Counted from the stretch's first letter, positions 27,823 through 37,067 are shown. The stretch is 63,310 nucleotides of DNA from Microthrixaceae bacterium (GCA_007118345.1 SKRR01000002.1:1-63310), one strand, 5' to 3'. Numbers and translations: made by a program. Notes: a model not told the origin generated them from the letters alone.

Positions 27823-27895
27823 GCGCCTCTAGCTCAATTGGCAGAGCATCGGACTCTTAATCCGCAGGTTCTGGGTTCAAGTCCCAGGGGGCGCA
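27823..27895 (+). tRNA. tRNA-Lys (anticodon CTT)
   Basis: 73 nt. Acceptor GCGCCTC pairs with GGGGCGC; loop CTCTTAA carries CTT (codon AAG); T-arm CTGGGTTCAAGTCCCAG; discriminator A. TACACT at 27786-27791 is a possible -10. The 144 bp between this gene and tRNA-His hold no supported gene. Confidence 0.95.
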
Positions 27896-27901
27896 CACCG
27901 A

Positions 27902-27935
27902 GGGCCCGGTCACTCCCACGAGGAGGGCCGGGCCC
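27902..27935 (+). terminator. Stem-loop after tRNA-Lys
   Basis: GGGCCCGG (27902-27909) pairs with CCGGGCCC (27928-27935) around an 18-nt loop, between tRNA-Lys and the convergent glycosyltransferase gene; it may serve both strands. The T-rich tail is weak. Confidence 0.5.
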
Positions 27936-27942
27936 GTTCGCG

Positions 27943-29712
27943 TCAGCACAGCTCGGTGATCGCCACCGTCGGGTCCGCAGGGATGGTGAGACGGGTGAGA
28001 CCCGGCGCCTCGACCAGGTTGCGCACTGCACGGCCGGGGGTGAGCGGCTCGGTGGTCGCTGCGTCGAGACGTCGCAGCGGCTCGCACTCGAGTGCCCGAC
28101 GAGCGGCGGCCACGTCGGCCGACCAGCTCGCAGGGGTGGACTCATGGAGCGGGCGCACGCCCGGACCACCGGGCCCGACCACGAACAGGTCGGGCGACGC
28201 GAGTTCGTCGCTGAGGCGGGCGTTCAGCCACGCACCGGGAATGGGCTTCTCATGACCGATCAGACCGCGACGCGGTACCTCGAAGCGAGACGTCAGCGCA
28301 TCGGCGAGCCCCAAGCGGTCGAACACGTGCACCGACGGCGACACCGAGACCGACGGCAGCCCGAGACCGTGGGTGGCGAGCAGCGGTGTGCGCACACCCG
28401 GTGCCGGCGGCACGCCGAGGGGTTCGCGGTCGAGGAAGATCTGGTCGCCCTCGACGAAGGCCACCAGGTCCGAGTCCCGGCCCCACCCCTGCTGCTCCGC
28501 CGTCACCGGGTGGGCGACGTCGATGCTGTCGACCTGGCTGGACCGCTGGTCGACGATCCAGGTGTGTTCCCCCTCTCGGAGACCGTCGGTGCGCAGGGCG
28601 ACGCCCGACACCCCCGCCCACAGCACGAGCACCGCCACGAGCGGCCCGGCGAGCGCGGGGCCACGCAGGGCTCGCAGCGGCACCACGGCGCACGGGGCGA
28701 CGAAGGCGACCAACGGGGCGAGCAGCAGCCGTGCGTGCATGTAGTCGCCGCCCGACCGCACGACGTAGACGGTGTGCAGGACTGCGCCGACCGGCAGCAC
28801 CGCCAGCGCCAGTCGTCGCTGGCCATGGAGGCGGTTGCCGCAGGCGAGCAGCCCGACGGCCGTCAGCACCAAGGGCATGACCAACAGGTAGGTCCCCACC
28901 AGATCGTCCAGGTAGCGCCAGCCATCCGTCCAGCGCTGCCCCTGCGCGCTCTTGGCGAGGGCGGTGTTGGGCACCACCGCGGCGAAGTACGCCATCCGGA
29001 AGAGCTGGTAGGCCACGGGGATCGCGAGCGCGGCGCCGAGGACGCGCAGCCGGATCCGCCAGTTCTCCCGGGACCAGCGGGCACCGAGCAGCAGTGCGAG
29101 CACCAGCACCGTGTAGATCGCCGCCTCGGGCCGCACGAGCGGCCCCAACCCCACGAGCACCGCCTCGGCGGTGGTCGGCGGCCGGGCCCCGGTCGACCAA
29201 CGACCGAGGACCACCACGACGAGCCCGAGCCAGCACAGCGTGAGGCTGTTCTCCAGGCCGCTGGTCGTGAAATCCCACATCGGCGGCACGGCGAGCAGCA
29301 CCAGCACCCCGAATGGCAGCCACCACCGGTCGCCGCTGGTCCCGGTCAGCCGTCGCGATCCGAGCACCAGCGCCACCATTCCCGCCGCACCGATGGCGAT
29401 GCCGAACGTGACGCCGATCCATTCGAGCTGCAGCGGCGTCAGCAGGTCGCCGACGCTGAGCACCCCCACCCAGAGCGGACTCGTGTAGGCCTCGACGCGT
29501 TCACCGATGTTGAACACCGGGCCGTGTCCGCTCCGCAGCATCGTGACGATCCGGTAGTTGATGAACCCGTCGTCATGGGTCCAACGCCGCGACCATCCGA
29601 GCACGGCCAGCGTCAGCGCCGGCAACACGGTGAGCGCCACGAACGCGACACGCGGCGGGTCGAGATCGACGGAACGAAGTCGGGCGACCGCCCGGTCGAT
29701 CCGCAGTGGCAT
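27943..29712 (-). CDS. GT-C membrane glycosyltransferase, AftB-like
   Basis: 589 residues, about ten membrane helices in the first 420 residues, then an extracytoplasmic domain. The first loop reads WTHDDGFINYRI and FNIGERVEAYTSPLW, with an acidic DD pair of the type used by GT-C enzymes with polyprenyl-phosphate sugar donors. The loop resembles mycobacterial AftB, the terminal beta-1,2-arabinofuranosyltransferase of arabinogalactan, as I remember that family; donor and acceptor here are not proven. TAGCGT at 29721-29726 lies 8 nt before ATG 29712 and contains the stop codon of the preceding gene, so it may have its own promoter inside the operon. Confidence 0.72.
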   Translation of the reverse strand: MPLRIDRAVARLRSVDLDPPRVAFVALTVLPALTLAVLGWSRRWTHDDGFINYRIVTMLRSGHGPVFNIGERVEAYTSPLWVGVLSVGDLLTPLQLEWIGVTFGIAIGAAGMVALVLGSRRLTGTSGDRWWLPFGVLVLLAVPPMWDFTTSGLENSLTLCWLGLVVVVLGRWSTGARPPTTAEAVLVGLGPLVRPEAAIYTVLVLALLLGARWSRENWRIRLRVLGAALAIPVAYQLFRMAYFAAVVPNTALAKSAQGQRWTDGWRYLDDLVGTYLLVMPLVLTAVGLLACGNRLHGQRRLALAVLPVGAVLHTVYVVRSGGDYMHARLLLAPLVAFVAPCAVVPLRALRGPALAGPLVAVLVLWAGVSGVALRTDGLREGEHTWIVDQRSSQVDSIDVAHPVTAEQQGWGRDSDLVAFVEGDQIFLDREPLGVPPAPGVRTPLLATHGLGLPSVSVSPSVHVFDRLGLADALTSRFEVPRRGLIGHEKPIPGAWLNARLSDELASPDLFVVGPGGPGVRPLHESTPASWSADVAAARRALECEPLRRLDAATTEPLTPGRAVRNLVEAPGLTRLTIPADPTVAITELC

Positions 29713-29723
29713 GGGTCACGACG

Positions 29724-30572
29724 CTAGCGTTCGGGAAGTCGCACCTCGAACATGACCGGCCACAGCTTGCCGGTGAGCAGGTAGCGGTCGGTGCCGGGCA
29801 GGTGGGCGACGCCGTTGGTGACGTCGATCGCTGCGCCACCGGCGAGCGAAGCCGCCTCGGCGCGCAACTCGGACAGGTCGACCACGGCGTCGACCACGCG
29901 GCAGTCGACATCGATGCGGACCAGCTCGTCGGTGAGGTACCGGTTGGCCCAGAGATGCTCGCCATCCCACTCCAGTTCGTTGAGTCGGTCCGCCGGACCG
30001 GCGTCGCGACCGACCTCCCAGATCTCGAGCACCGAGAAGTCCCCGGGGTCGCGCACGGTGAGCCGGTCCGAACCGTCGGACATGACCAACCTGCCGTCCT
30101 CGAGGGCAGCAAGGCCCCAGCCCTCACCGTCGTACTCGAACCGCTCCAGCTCCTCGAGGGTCTGCGGATCCCGCACGAACGCGATCCCCTCGGTCCAGGT
30201 CAGCTGCCAGATGCGACCCCGCTCGTCGGCGGTCAGGCCCTCGCCGAACACGTCGGGCACCTCGACGCGTCGCAGCTCGGAGCCGTCGTCGAGATCGACC
30301 ACCCGCACCGACGACTCCCCCACCCGGCCGGTGCTCTTGAAGAGCTCACCATCGACCACCTCGAGCCCCTGGGTGAAGGCGTCCTGCGCGTGCGGAAGGG
30401 TGCGGACCACCTCGAGGTCGAGCTCCTCGGGCGGTGCGGCCTCACAGCGTGGGTCGGGTTCGACCGCCGGCAGCTGCCCGGCGGGGCCCTGCGCCTCGTC
30501 CACCGACCCGCCGCAGGCCGCGAGCGGGACCACCAGGACCAACAGGCAGGCGAGCACGGCTCGCGGGATCAC
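29724..30572 (-). CDS. Glutaminyl-peptide cyclotransferase-like lipoprotein
   Basis: 282 residues. Signal peptide with lipobox LAAC. The body is the five-bladed propeller of plant-type glutamine cyclotransferases: RTLPHAQDAFTQGLEVVDG, LFKSTGRVGESSV, EGWGLAALEDGRLVMSDGS, LNELEWDGEHLWANRY. These enzymes convert N-terminal Gln of exported proteins to pyroglutamate. GTG 30572 overlaps the methyltransferase stop by 4 bp (GTGA), so it is co-translated with it. Confidence 0.85.
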   Translation of the reverse strand: MIPRAVLACLLVLVVPLAACGGSVDEAQGPAGQLPAVEPDPRCEAAPPEELDLEVVRTLPHAQDAFTQGLEVVDGELFKSTGRVGESSVRVVDLDDGSELRRVEVPDVFGEGLTADERGRIWQLTWTEGIAFVRDPQTLEELERFEYDGEGWGLAALEDGRLVMSDGSDRLTVRDPGDFSVLEIWEVGRDAGPADRLNELEWDGEHLWANRYLTDELVRIDVDCRVVDAVVDLSELRAEAASLAGGAAIDVTNGVAHLPGTDRYLLTGKLWPVMFEVRLPER

Positions 30573-31804
30573 GGTCCGTCCAACTCGAAGGCGGTCACGG
30601 CCTCGACGTGGTGGGTCTGGGGGAACAGGTCGACGAGTTCGACGCCCACGACCCGGTAGCCCGCATCGACGAGGCCCCGGGCGTCGCGTGCGAGTGCCGC
30701 GGGGTCACAGCTGACCAGGGCCACCCGGCCCGCTCCCGTACGGGCCACCGCAGCCACTCCGGTGGCGCCGAGACCTGCGCGGGCCGGGTCGGCGACGACC
30801 GCGTCGAACGCGTGGGCGCGGTCCTGCGCCCACGCCTCCACCGAGTCGGCCACCACGACGACCTCACGTCCGGCGAGGTTGTGACGGGCATCCGCTGCCG
30901 ACGATGCGGCGCGTTCGACCAGCACCCCCCTGCGGACCCCGAGCGCCACGGTGAACAGGCCCACTCCCCCGTACAGGTCCGCGACGCGTGCGGTGGCTGG
31001 GTCCACCGTGCCGAGCGCGCGGCGCACGGCGCGCACGAGCGCCTCGGCGCCGTCCGGGCGCGACTGGAAGAACGAGCCGCCCGAGATCCGGAAGCGGCAG
31101 CGTGCGACCACCTCGTGGACCGCCGCACCGGGGTGGGGATCGGTGCCGTCGAGTCGATCGGCCCCCACGACCTGCACGCCGTCGGGCACCTGCACGGCTC
31201 CGGCACTCGGGGCGACGACCACCAGCCGCTCACCGGTGCGTGCCCCCACGCGGACCGTCACCTCCTCGGCTCCAGGGAAGTGCGACCCGGCGAGCACCTC
31301 GTCGACGAGCGGGTGCGCCACGGGGCAGGCGTCCAGGGCGAGCACGTCGTTGCTGCGGCGATGCCGCAACCCGGCACGCCCATCGGCGTCGACCCCGCAC
31401 CGCAGCACCGTGCGATGTGCCCACGGGTCGAGGTACTCGCCCGCGTCGATCGCCACGTCGCGCAGCCGACCGATGCGCGCCAGGGCATCGGCGACGATGC
31501 CGGCCTTCGCGGCGCGTTGCAGGTCGTGGGTCGCATGCTGCAGATCGCAGCCGCCACAGCCGGCGGCGAGCGCCGGGCAGGGCGGCGCGACCCGCTGCGG
31601 TGATGCCTCCACCACCTCGAACACGTCACCTTTGGCCAACGTCTTCTTCTGCTGGGTGAGCGCGACCCGGACGCGTTCGCCGGGCAGGGCGCCGTCGACG
31701 AGCACGACTCGTCCCGACGGCTCCCTGGCCAGGCAGGCTCCTCCCGCGACGAGCCGCTCGGCGACGAGCTCGATCTGGGGCACGGAGGACTCGGCGGCGG
31801 ACAC
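30569..31804 (-). CDS. RlmD/TrmA-family RNA (uracil-5) methyltransferase
   Basis: 411 residues. An N-terminal TRAM domain (VAERLVAGGACLAREPSGRV) precedes a 4Fe-4S site formed by CPALAAGCGGC (Cys76, Cys83, Cys86) plus a later Cys near 152. The SAM domain shows SFFQSRPDGAEAL, VADLYGGVGLFTVAL, VVADPARAGL and the catalytic VSCDPAALARD. It methylates a uridine in rRNA or tRNA; the sequence does not decide which. GTG 31804 has TACGGT 7 nt upstream (31812-31817), back to back with rpe. Confidence 0.88.
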   Translation of the reverse strand: MSAAESSVPQIELVAERLVAGGACLAREPSGRVVLVDGALPGERVRVALTQQKKTLAKGDVFEVVEASPQRVAPPCPALAAGCGGCDLQHATHDLQRAAKAGIVADALARIGRLRDVAIDAGEYLDPWAHRTVLRCGVDADGRAGLRHRRSNDVLALDACPVAHPLVDEVLAGSHFPGAEEVTVRVGARTGERLVVVAPSAGAVQVPDGVQVVGADRLDGTDPHPGAAVHEVVARCRFRISGGSFFQSRPDGAEALVRAVRRALGTVDPATARVADLYGGVGLFTVALGVRRGVLVERAASSAADARHNLAGREVVVVADSVEAWAQDRAHAFDAVVADPARAGLGATGVAAVARTGAGRVALVSCDPAALARDARGLVDAGYRVVGVELVDLFPQTHHVEAVTAFELDGP

Positions 31805-31811
31805 AGGCCCA

Positions 31812-31830
31812 ACCGTAGGGCCGGTAACCT
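31812..31830. promoter_or_regulatory. Back-to-back -10 boxes for methyltransferase and rpe
   Basis: TACGGT (31812-31817, minus strand, 7 nt before GTG 31804) and TAACCT (31825-31830, plus strand, 7 nt before ATG 31838) lie only 7 bp apart in a 33-bp gap. Both genes should be leaderless and their polymerases would compete for overlapping DNA. Confidence 0.5.
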
Positions 31831-31837
31831 CACCGCG

Positions 31838-32518
31838 ATGAGCTCCCGCGACGTCCAGATCGCACCCTCGGTGCTGCCCGCCGACTTCTCCCGGCTGGGA
31901 GAGGAGTGCGTCGCACTCGAGAAGGCCGGCGTCGACCGGATCCAGTGGGACGTGATGGACGGCGTGTTCGTGCCGAACCTCACCTTCGGCCCCGACGTGA
32001 TCAAGGCCTGCCGCCACCACGTCGAAGTGCCGTTCGAGGCGCATCTGATGGTGGTGAACCCCGATGACCTCGCCCACCAGTACGTCGATGCAGGCTGCGA
32101 GATCCTGATCGTGCACGCCGAAGCCTGCACCCACCTGCACCGCACGCTGGCCAACATCCGTGAGTTGGGGGCCAGTCCGGCGGTCGCGCTGAACCCCGCG
32201 ACGCCCGCTGCAGCGATCGCCCACGTGATGGACCTGGTCGACCTGGTGCTGGTCATGACCGTCAACCCGGGTTTCGGCGGCCAGGCCTACATCGAGACGA
32301 TGGAGCCGAAGATCACCGAGGTCGCGAAGATGATCGAGTTCACCGGTCGCGACATCGACCTCGAGGTGGATGGTGGCATCGGCCCGGCGACCGTCGCGGG
32401 GGCGGCAGCGGCCGGCGCCGACGTGCTCGTGGCCGGCAGCGCCCTCTACCGCGATCCCGACGGCCTGGAACACGCTGTGAGCGAGATCCGTGCCCTGGCC
32501 GAGGCCGCACGGTCCTGA
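31838..32518 (+). CDS. rpe: Ribulose-phosphate 3-epimerase
   Basis: Interconverts D-ribulose-5-phosphate and D-xylulose-5-phosphate in the pentose phosphate pathway. 226 residues, standard length. Barrel signatures: IAPSVLPADFSRLG, WDVMDGVFVPNLTFGPDVI with a catalytic Asp, EAHLMVVNPD (metal His), MTVNPGFGGQAYIE and LEVDGGIGPATV with the second Asp. ATG 31838 is 7 nt after a TAACCT box. Confidence 0.96.
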   Translation: MSSRDVQIAPSVLPADFSRLGEECVALEKAGVDRIQWDVMDGVFVPNLTFGPDVIKACRHHVEVPFEAHLMVVNPDDLAHQYVDAGCEILIVHAEACTHLHRTLANIRELGASPAVALNPATPAAAIAHVMDLVDLVLVMTVNPGFGGQAYIETMEPKITEVAKMIEFTGRDIDLEVDGGIGPATVAGAAAAGADVLVAGSALYRDPDGLEHAVSEIRALAEAARS

Positions 32519-32544
32519 GCGGGCGCCGGGAACGGCATCGCCTG

Positions 32545-32967
32545 GTGCGCTGGCATCGATTCGCCGCCCCGATCGTGGTGCTCGCCGCCGTCACGTCGTC
32601 GTGCAGCGACGGCACCCCGGCGTTCTGCACTCCGCTCGCCGAGGTCGCCGACCTGGGTGAGCTCTCCGATGCGATCGAGCGCGGCGATCTCGACGTGGCG
32701 ACGAACGAGGCGCGACGACTGGTCGACCTCGCCGAGGACGCCCCGCCGGAGATCCGTGCCGACCTGACCGCGATCGGCGCTGCAGTGGTCGACCTGGTCG
32801 AACTGGTCGGCGAGGAGCAGCGGGCGGCGGACCTGACGGCGGGCGACCTGACCCGTCGACGTGAGCAGCTCAACTCGGAGTTGTCACGAATGGACGAGCG
32901 CTCCGATCGCGTGACCCGCTGGGCGCGTCGGGAATGCGGCCTCGAGCTCAACCGCCCACAGGGGTGA
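32545..32967 (+). CDS. Small putative lipoprotein of unknown function
   Basis: 140 residues from GTG 32545, 26 bp after rpe. An N-terminal hydrophobic segment ends at SSCSDG, a possible lipobox. The mature part is helical with heptad-like Leu/Ile spacing (LAEVADLGELSDAIERGDL, RRREQLNSELSRMDERSDRV) and only three further Cys/Trp-type landmarks. No family recognised. It may be read through from rpe. Confidence 0.6.
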   Translation: MRWHRFAAPIVVLAAVTSSCSDGTPAFCTPLAEVADLGELSDAIERGDLDVATNEARRLVDLAEDAPPEIRADLTAIGAAVVDLVELVGEEQRAADLTAGDLTRRREQLNSELSRMDERSDRVTRWARRECGLELNRPQG

Positions 32968-33167
32968 AGTCGCCCCCAGGGGTGATTCGGGGGGCGTTTC
33001 GGTCACGAAACCCTCATGAGTGTCCGGTATCCGCCGATGGGTGTGGTAGTCATGAGTTTGTCACGCAACCGTAACCATCGGGACGTCGGCTGGCGCTGCG
33101 TTCCCGGCACGACGAGTCGCAACGCCGCGGACCTCCGATCGTGTCATCCCCACAGGAGGACCTGGGC

Positions 33168-33602
33168 ATGACCCTTCGCACCCGCCGCCGTTCGACGATC
33201 GCCGTCGCCATCGTCGTCGCCTTCAGCCTGATCGCTTCGGGCTGCACCAAGAACCCCGAGTCCGCGGAAACCGCGCAGCTCATCAACAACGAGCGCCGGG
33301 CGCGAGGCATCCCCGAGCTGCACCTCAACCCCACTCTGATCGACAAGGCCCAGGACTGGGCCGACCACATGGCCCGACAGGGCCGTGTGAGCCATTCGAA
33401 CCTGCGACAGGGCATCGGCACCGGGTGGCGCTACGTGGGTGAGAACGTGGGCTGGGCCCGCTCGGTCGGCGAGATGCACTCGCTGTTCATGGCCTCGACA
33501 GGGCACCGCTCGACAATGCTCGACCGTCGCTACTCCAGCTACGGCGTCGGCGTTGCGGTCGTGAACGGGCGGTACTACACCGTCCACGTCTTCGCCGGCT
33601 GA
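33168..33602 (+). CDS. CAP/SCP-domain lipoprotein
   Basis: 144 residues. Lipobox ASGC (residues 22-25) anchors a CAP (cysteine-rich secretory/antigen 5/PR-1) domain: AQLINNERRARGIPELHLNP, DWADHMARQG, HSNLRQGI, VGENVGWA, and GHRSTMLDRRYSSYGVGVAV. Bacterial CAP proteins are exported, and most have no known activity. ATG 33168 follows AGGAGG by 8 nt, a strong ribosome-binding site, so the ATG at 33141 is rejected. The 200 bp upstream contain no gene but hold two TCATGAGT copies (33014 and 33050) that may be regulatory. Confidence 0.85.
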   Translation: MTLRTRRRSTIAVAIVVAFSLIASGCTKNPESAETAQLINNERRARGIPELHLNPTLIDKAQDWADHMARQGRVSHSNLRQGIGTGWRYVGENVGWARSVGEMHSLFMASTGHRSTMLDRRYSSYGVGVAVVNGRYYTVHVFAG

Positions 33603-33628
33603 GCGACCCCCAGACGGGGCCGACCGGA

Positions 33629-34273
33629 TCAGTCCTCGTCGGGCATCTCACGGCGACGCTGGATGACGTCGTCGATGATGCCGTACTCCCTGGCGTCGTC
33701 CGCGGTGAACCAGCGGTCGCGGTCCGAGTCCTTGTTGACCTGTTCGGTCGTCTGACCAGTGTGCTCGGCGATCCGCTCGGCGAGCAGCGACTTGATGTAC
33801 TTGAGCTGCTCGGCCTGGATCGCGATGTCGGCCGCCTGGCCCTGCATGCCCGCCGAGGGCTGGTGCATCATGATCCGGGCGTGCGGCAGGGCGTAGCGCT
33901 TGCCGGGGGCGCCCGCACAGAGCAGGAACTGTCCCATCGAGGCGCCGAGACCCATGCAGATGGTCCCCACGTCGGGGCTGACGAACTGCATCGTGTCGTA
34001 GATCGCCATGCCGGCGGTGACCGAGCCACCGGGTGAGTTGATGTAGAGCCAGATGTCGGCCTCGGCGTCCTCGGCCTCGAGGTAGAGCATCTGGGCCGTG
34101 ATGAAGTTGGCCACCTGATCGTTCACCTCGGAACCGAGGAACACGATCCGGTTCTTGAGCAGCCGGGCGTAGATGTCGGCCGAGGGCTCCATGCCCGTCG
34201 AGGTCTGGTTCGCCGAGGGGGCGAGCGCGGCGGCACCGGGAGCCGGGAGTGCGAGGTCGTCGAACGTCGTCAT
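33629..34273 (-). CDS. clpP: ATP-dependent Clp protease proteolytic subunit
   Basis: Serine peptidase that forms the barrel of the Clp protease with ClpX or ClpC. 214 residues. Catalytic Ser112 (GLGASMGQ), His137 (MMHQP) and the Asp in DSDRDRWF are present; YINSPGGSV forms the oxyanion strand. TAGCCT at 34283-34288 ends 9 nt before ATG 34273, which supports this start over the internal Met28. Actinobacteria usually carry two clpP genes in tandem. Only one is seen here, so the partner lies elsewhere. Confidence 0.95.
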   Translation of the reverse strand: MTTFDDLALPAPGAAALAPSANQTSTGMEPSADIYARLLKNRIVFLGSEVNDQVANFITAQMLYLEAEDAEADIWLYINSPGGSVTAGMAIYDTMQFVSPDVGTICMGLGASMGQFLLCAGAPGKRYALPHARIMMHQPSAGMQGQAADIAIQAEQLKYIKSLLAERIAEHTGQTTEQVNKDSDRDRWFTADDAREYGIIDDVIQRRREMPDED

Positions 34274-34331
34274 AGGGGGGAGAGGCTAACGCGGCGCCGG
34301 GTGTTCCCCGCGCCGCTACGCTCGCCCCGAT

Positions 34332-34418
34332 GCGGACGTGGCGGAACTGGCAGACGCGCTGGGTTTAGGTCCCAGTGCCCGAAAGGGCATGGGGGTTCGA
34401 GTCCCCCCGTCCGCACCA
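34332..34418 (+). tRNA. tRNA-Leu (anticodon TAG), CCA encoded
   Basis: Acceptor GCGGACG pairs with CGTCCGC; anticodon loop TTTAGGT carries TAG (codon CUA); a long variable arm (GTGCCCGAAAGGGCAT) marks a class II tRNA; CCA is encoded at 34416-34418, unlike the other three tRNAs in the window. TACGCT at 34317-34322 is a fitting -10. Confidence 0.95.
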
Positions 34419-34430
34419 CGTCCGTCCCGC

Positions 34431-36128
34431 TCAGTCCGTGGAGCGCAGCAGGCGTCCGCTGAGCGCTCCGGTGTGCTCGCCGTGGTCCATGAACGGCTGC
34501 CCGTTGACGATCGTGTGCTCGATCCCCCGCGCCCGCTGCACGAAACGGGGAGCGTCGCCCGGGAAGTCGTGCACGATCTCGGGCAGCTCCAGCGCGAGTT
34601 CGTCGAGGTCGATCACGTTGAGGTCAGCGAACGCGCCGGGCGTCACGACGCCGCGGTCGCGGTAGCCGATGAACCCGGCGGTGTCCGAGGTCAACCGACG
34701 AACCGCGTCCTCCAGGCCGAGCACCCCCCGGTCTCGCACCCAGTGCGACAACAGCCACGTCGGCTGCGAGGCGTCCATGATCTGGGTCGCGTGCGCCCCG
34801 GCGTCGGCCAGGCCGAGGATCGTCACGTCCGAGGTGACCATCTCCTCGATGGCTGACTCCTGCTGGTTCATGACCGGCCAGTTGACGATCACCCGCCCGT
34901 CGGAACGGACGACCTCGTCGAGGTACGCCTCGACCCAGCTGACGCCGCGCCGCCGCGCCAAGGCAGCGAGCGAGTCCTCCTCGCCGTAGGCGTAGGTGAC
35001 CGGCTCGTCCGCGCGCATCACGTACATCGACTCGTACGGAGCGTCGGACTGGGCACTGCCCTCCTCGATCAACCGGGTCCGCACCAGCGGGTCACGGATC
35101 GCGGCCAACCGACCCGCCAGGTCCAGCTCCTTCAGCGGAGCGAACGCGGCCAGCCCGTCCAGCACGGTGTTCGCCGCGAAGCTGAACAGCACCCCGACGC
35201 TGCGAGGTGTGATCTGGGGGCGCAGCTGGGCGCCACGGTCGTTGGCGGTCGCCGACAGCTCCATGACCCGGCGGTAGTGGTCGCCCAGCGATCCGATCTG
35301 CTGGAGGTTGAAGCTGAACGGCCGGGCCAGCGCCGCCGACAGCTCCGCCATCCAGCTGAGCTCCTCGTCGACCCGGTCACCGGGCTGGTTCTCGAGGTTG
35401 TAGCGGGGGGCGCTCTCGAGCACGCCCCGGTCGAGGCGACCGAGCGGCGCTGCGATCACGAAGAACTCCGAAGGGTCCGACCAGGTGCCGGGCACGTTGC
35501 GACCGTCGGGCACCCGGTGGAACAGGCTGCGGGAGATCGAGTACCCGAACGCCCCGGCACCGAGCGCGGCGGCCACTTCGGCGGACATCGCCTCGAGCTG
35601 CTCGGAGGAGGCGACGAAGTCCGGTTCGCACGCCGCATCGCCTGCGACGTAGAGCCGCACCGCGACGTCGCCGACGTAGCCGCCGGCGTTGATGCCCTTC
35701 GGCAGCGCGTCGACGGCGTCGAGGTACTCGCCGTAGTGCTCCCAGCCCCAATCGAGCCCGTCGAGGATGCAGTCGGCGGGGATGTCCTCGACCGACTCCA
35801 TCGCGGTGGCGAGCACCTCGGCCTGGCCGGGGCGGACCGGGGCGAAGGTCATGCCGCAGTTGCCCATGACCACCGAGGTGACCCCGTGCCAGCACGACGA
35901 CGACATGGTCGGGTCCCAGCCCACCTGCGCGTCCAGGTGCGAGTGCAGGTCGACGAAGCCGGGCGTGACGATGCGGCCCTCGGCGTCGATGACCCGGCCC
36001 GCACCACTCGCGTCGACCTCACCGACGGCGGTGATGCGGTCGCCGTCGACCGCCACGTCGGCCCGCCGGGCAGGCGTCCCCGTGCCGTCGACGACCGTCC
36101 CGCCGCTGATCACCAGTTCGTGTGCCAT
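34431..36128 (-). CDS. Amidohydrolase, N-acyl-D-amino-acid deacylase family
   Basis: 565 residues. The amidohydrolase barrel opens with GFVDLHSHLDAQVGWDP (metal HxH); HGVTSVVMGNCGMTFAP holds the Cys typical of D-aminoacylases, and LADAGAHATQIMDASQPTWLL the late catalytic Asp. The N- and C-terminal strands form the small beta domain (ISGGTVVDGTG..., ADLNVIDLDEL). Known relatives remove acyl groups from N-acyl-D-amino acids; others act on diketopiperazines or hydantoins, so substrate is open. A GGGGGG run lies before ATG 36128. Divergent from purU. Confidence 0.85.
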   Translation of the reverse strand: MAHELVISGGTVVDGTGTPARRADVAVDGDRITAVGEVDASGAGRVIDAEGRIVTPGFVDLHSHLDAQVGWDPTMSSSCWHGVTSVVMGNCGMTFAPVRPGQAEVLATAMESVEDIPADCILDGLDWGWEHYGEYLDAVDALPKGINAGGYVGDVAVRLYVAGDAACEPDFVASSEQLEAMSAEVAAALGAGAFGYSISRSLFHRVPDGRNVPGTWSDPSEFFVIAAPLGRLDRGVLESAPRYNLENQPGDRVDEELSWMAELSAALARPFSFNLQQIGSLGDHYRRVMELSATANDRGAQLRPQITPRSVGVLFSFAANTVLDGLAAFAPLKELDLAGRLAAIRDPLVRTRLIEEGSAQSDAPYESMYVMRADEPVTYAYGEEDSLAALARRRGVSWVEAYLDEVVRSDGRVIVNWPVMNQQESAIEEMVTSDVTILGLADAGAHATQIMDASQPTWLLSHWVRDRGVLGLEDAVRRLTSDTAGFIGYRDRGVVTPGAFADLNVIDLDELALELPEIVHDFPGDAPRFVQRARGIEHTIVNGQPFMDHGEHTGALSGRLLRSTD

Positions 36129-36215
36129 GTGCCGAACCCCCCGGGTGTCGTGCCGACGAGCGTATGCGGACTGCGACCGACCGCGTCAGCGAGACCGCCG
36201 ATAGCGTTGCCCGAC

Positions 36216-37067
36216 GTGGGCCCCACCGCCGTGCTGCTGCTGTCGTGTCCCGACCGACCGGGTGTGGTCGCGAACGTCGCAGACTTCGTGTGGCGCAACG
36301 GCGGCAACATCGTGCACGCCGAGCAGCACACCGACACCGTCGACGGCATCTTCTTCCAGCGCGTCGAGTTCGAGCTCGACGGGTTCGCGTTCCCTCGCGA
36401 GGAACTGGCCGACGTGTTCGCGCCGGTGGCCCGCCACTTCTCGATGGATGTCACGATCCGGTTCTCCGACGAACGGCCGCGCCTCGCCGTGCTGGCGTCA
36501 CGGGCGCCGCACTGTCTGATCGACCTGTTGTCGCGCTGGCGGGGCGACGAGCTCGACGCCGAGCTCTGCCTCGTCGCGTCGAACCACGACGACCACGCCG
36601 AGCTGTGCGGGTTCTTCGGCGTGCCGTTCCACCACGTCCCCGTGGGCGACGACCCGGTCGCGCAGGACCGGGCGATGCAGCACCTGCTCGCCGATCACGA
36701 CATCGACCTGGTGGTGCTGGCCCGGTACATGCGCGTGCTGTCACCGGAGTTCGTGGACCGGTGGTCGAAGCGGGTCATCAACATCCACCACTCGTTCCTG
36801 CCCGCCTTCATCGGCGCACAGCCCTACCGCCAGGCCCACGAACGCGGCGTGAAGGTCATCGGCGCCACCGCCCACTACGTGACCGCCGACCTCGACGAGG
36901 GGCCGATCATCGCCCAGGACGTCGCCCACGTGAGCCACCGCGACGGGGTCGAGGAGCTCACCCGCAAGGGCCGCGACCTCGAGGTGGTCGTGCTGGCACG
37001 TGCGCTGCGCGCGGAACTGGAGCACCGCATCCTGCCGTGGGGCAACCGGACGGTCGTGTTCGACTGA
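36216..37067 (+). CDS. purU: Formyltetrahydrofolate deformylase
   Basis: Hydrolyses 10-formyl-THF to formate and THF, balancing one-carbon pools and feeding PurT-type purine synthesis. 283 residues. An N-terminal ACT domain (LSCPDRPGVVANVADFVWRNGG) precedes a formyltransferase fold with NIHHSFLPAFIGAQPY, GATAHYVT and LDEGPII, supplying the Asn, His and Asp of the catalytic set. GTG 36216 is 8 nt after TAGCGT (36202-36207), a leaderless fit, and is chosen over the much longer ORF upstream. nei follows after 35 bp. Confidence 0.95.
   Translation: MGPTAVLLLSCPDRPGVVANVADFVWRNGGNIVHAEQHTDTVDGIFFQRVEFELDGFAFPREELADVFAPVARHFSMDVTIRFSDERPRLAVLASRAPHCLIDLLSRWRGDELDAELCLVASNHDDHAELCGFFGVPFHHVPVGDDPVAQDRAMQHLLADHDIDLVVLARYMRVLSPEFVDRWSKRVINIHHSFLPAFIGAQPYRQAHERGVKVIGATAHYVTADLDEGPIIAQDVAHVSHRDGVEELTRKGRDLEVVVLARALRAELEHRILPWGNRTVVFD

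Noticed and set aside
27637-29727. 696-codon plus-strand ORF over two tRNA genes and the glycosyltransferase
   Set aside because: It crosses tRNA-Lys and is antisense to a clear membrane glycosyltransferase.
33001-33060. Two TCATGAGT copies upstream of the CAP lipoprotein as an operator
   Set aside because: Only an 8-bp match with no known regulator. Too little to list as a feature.
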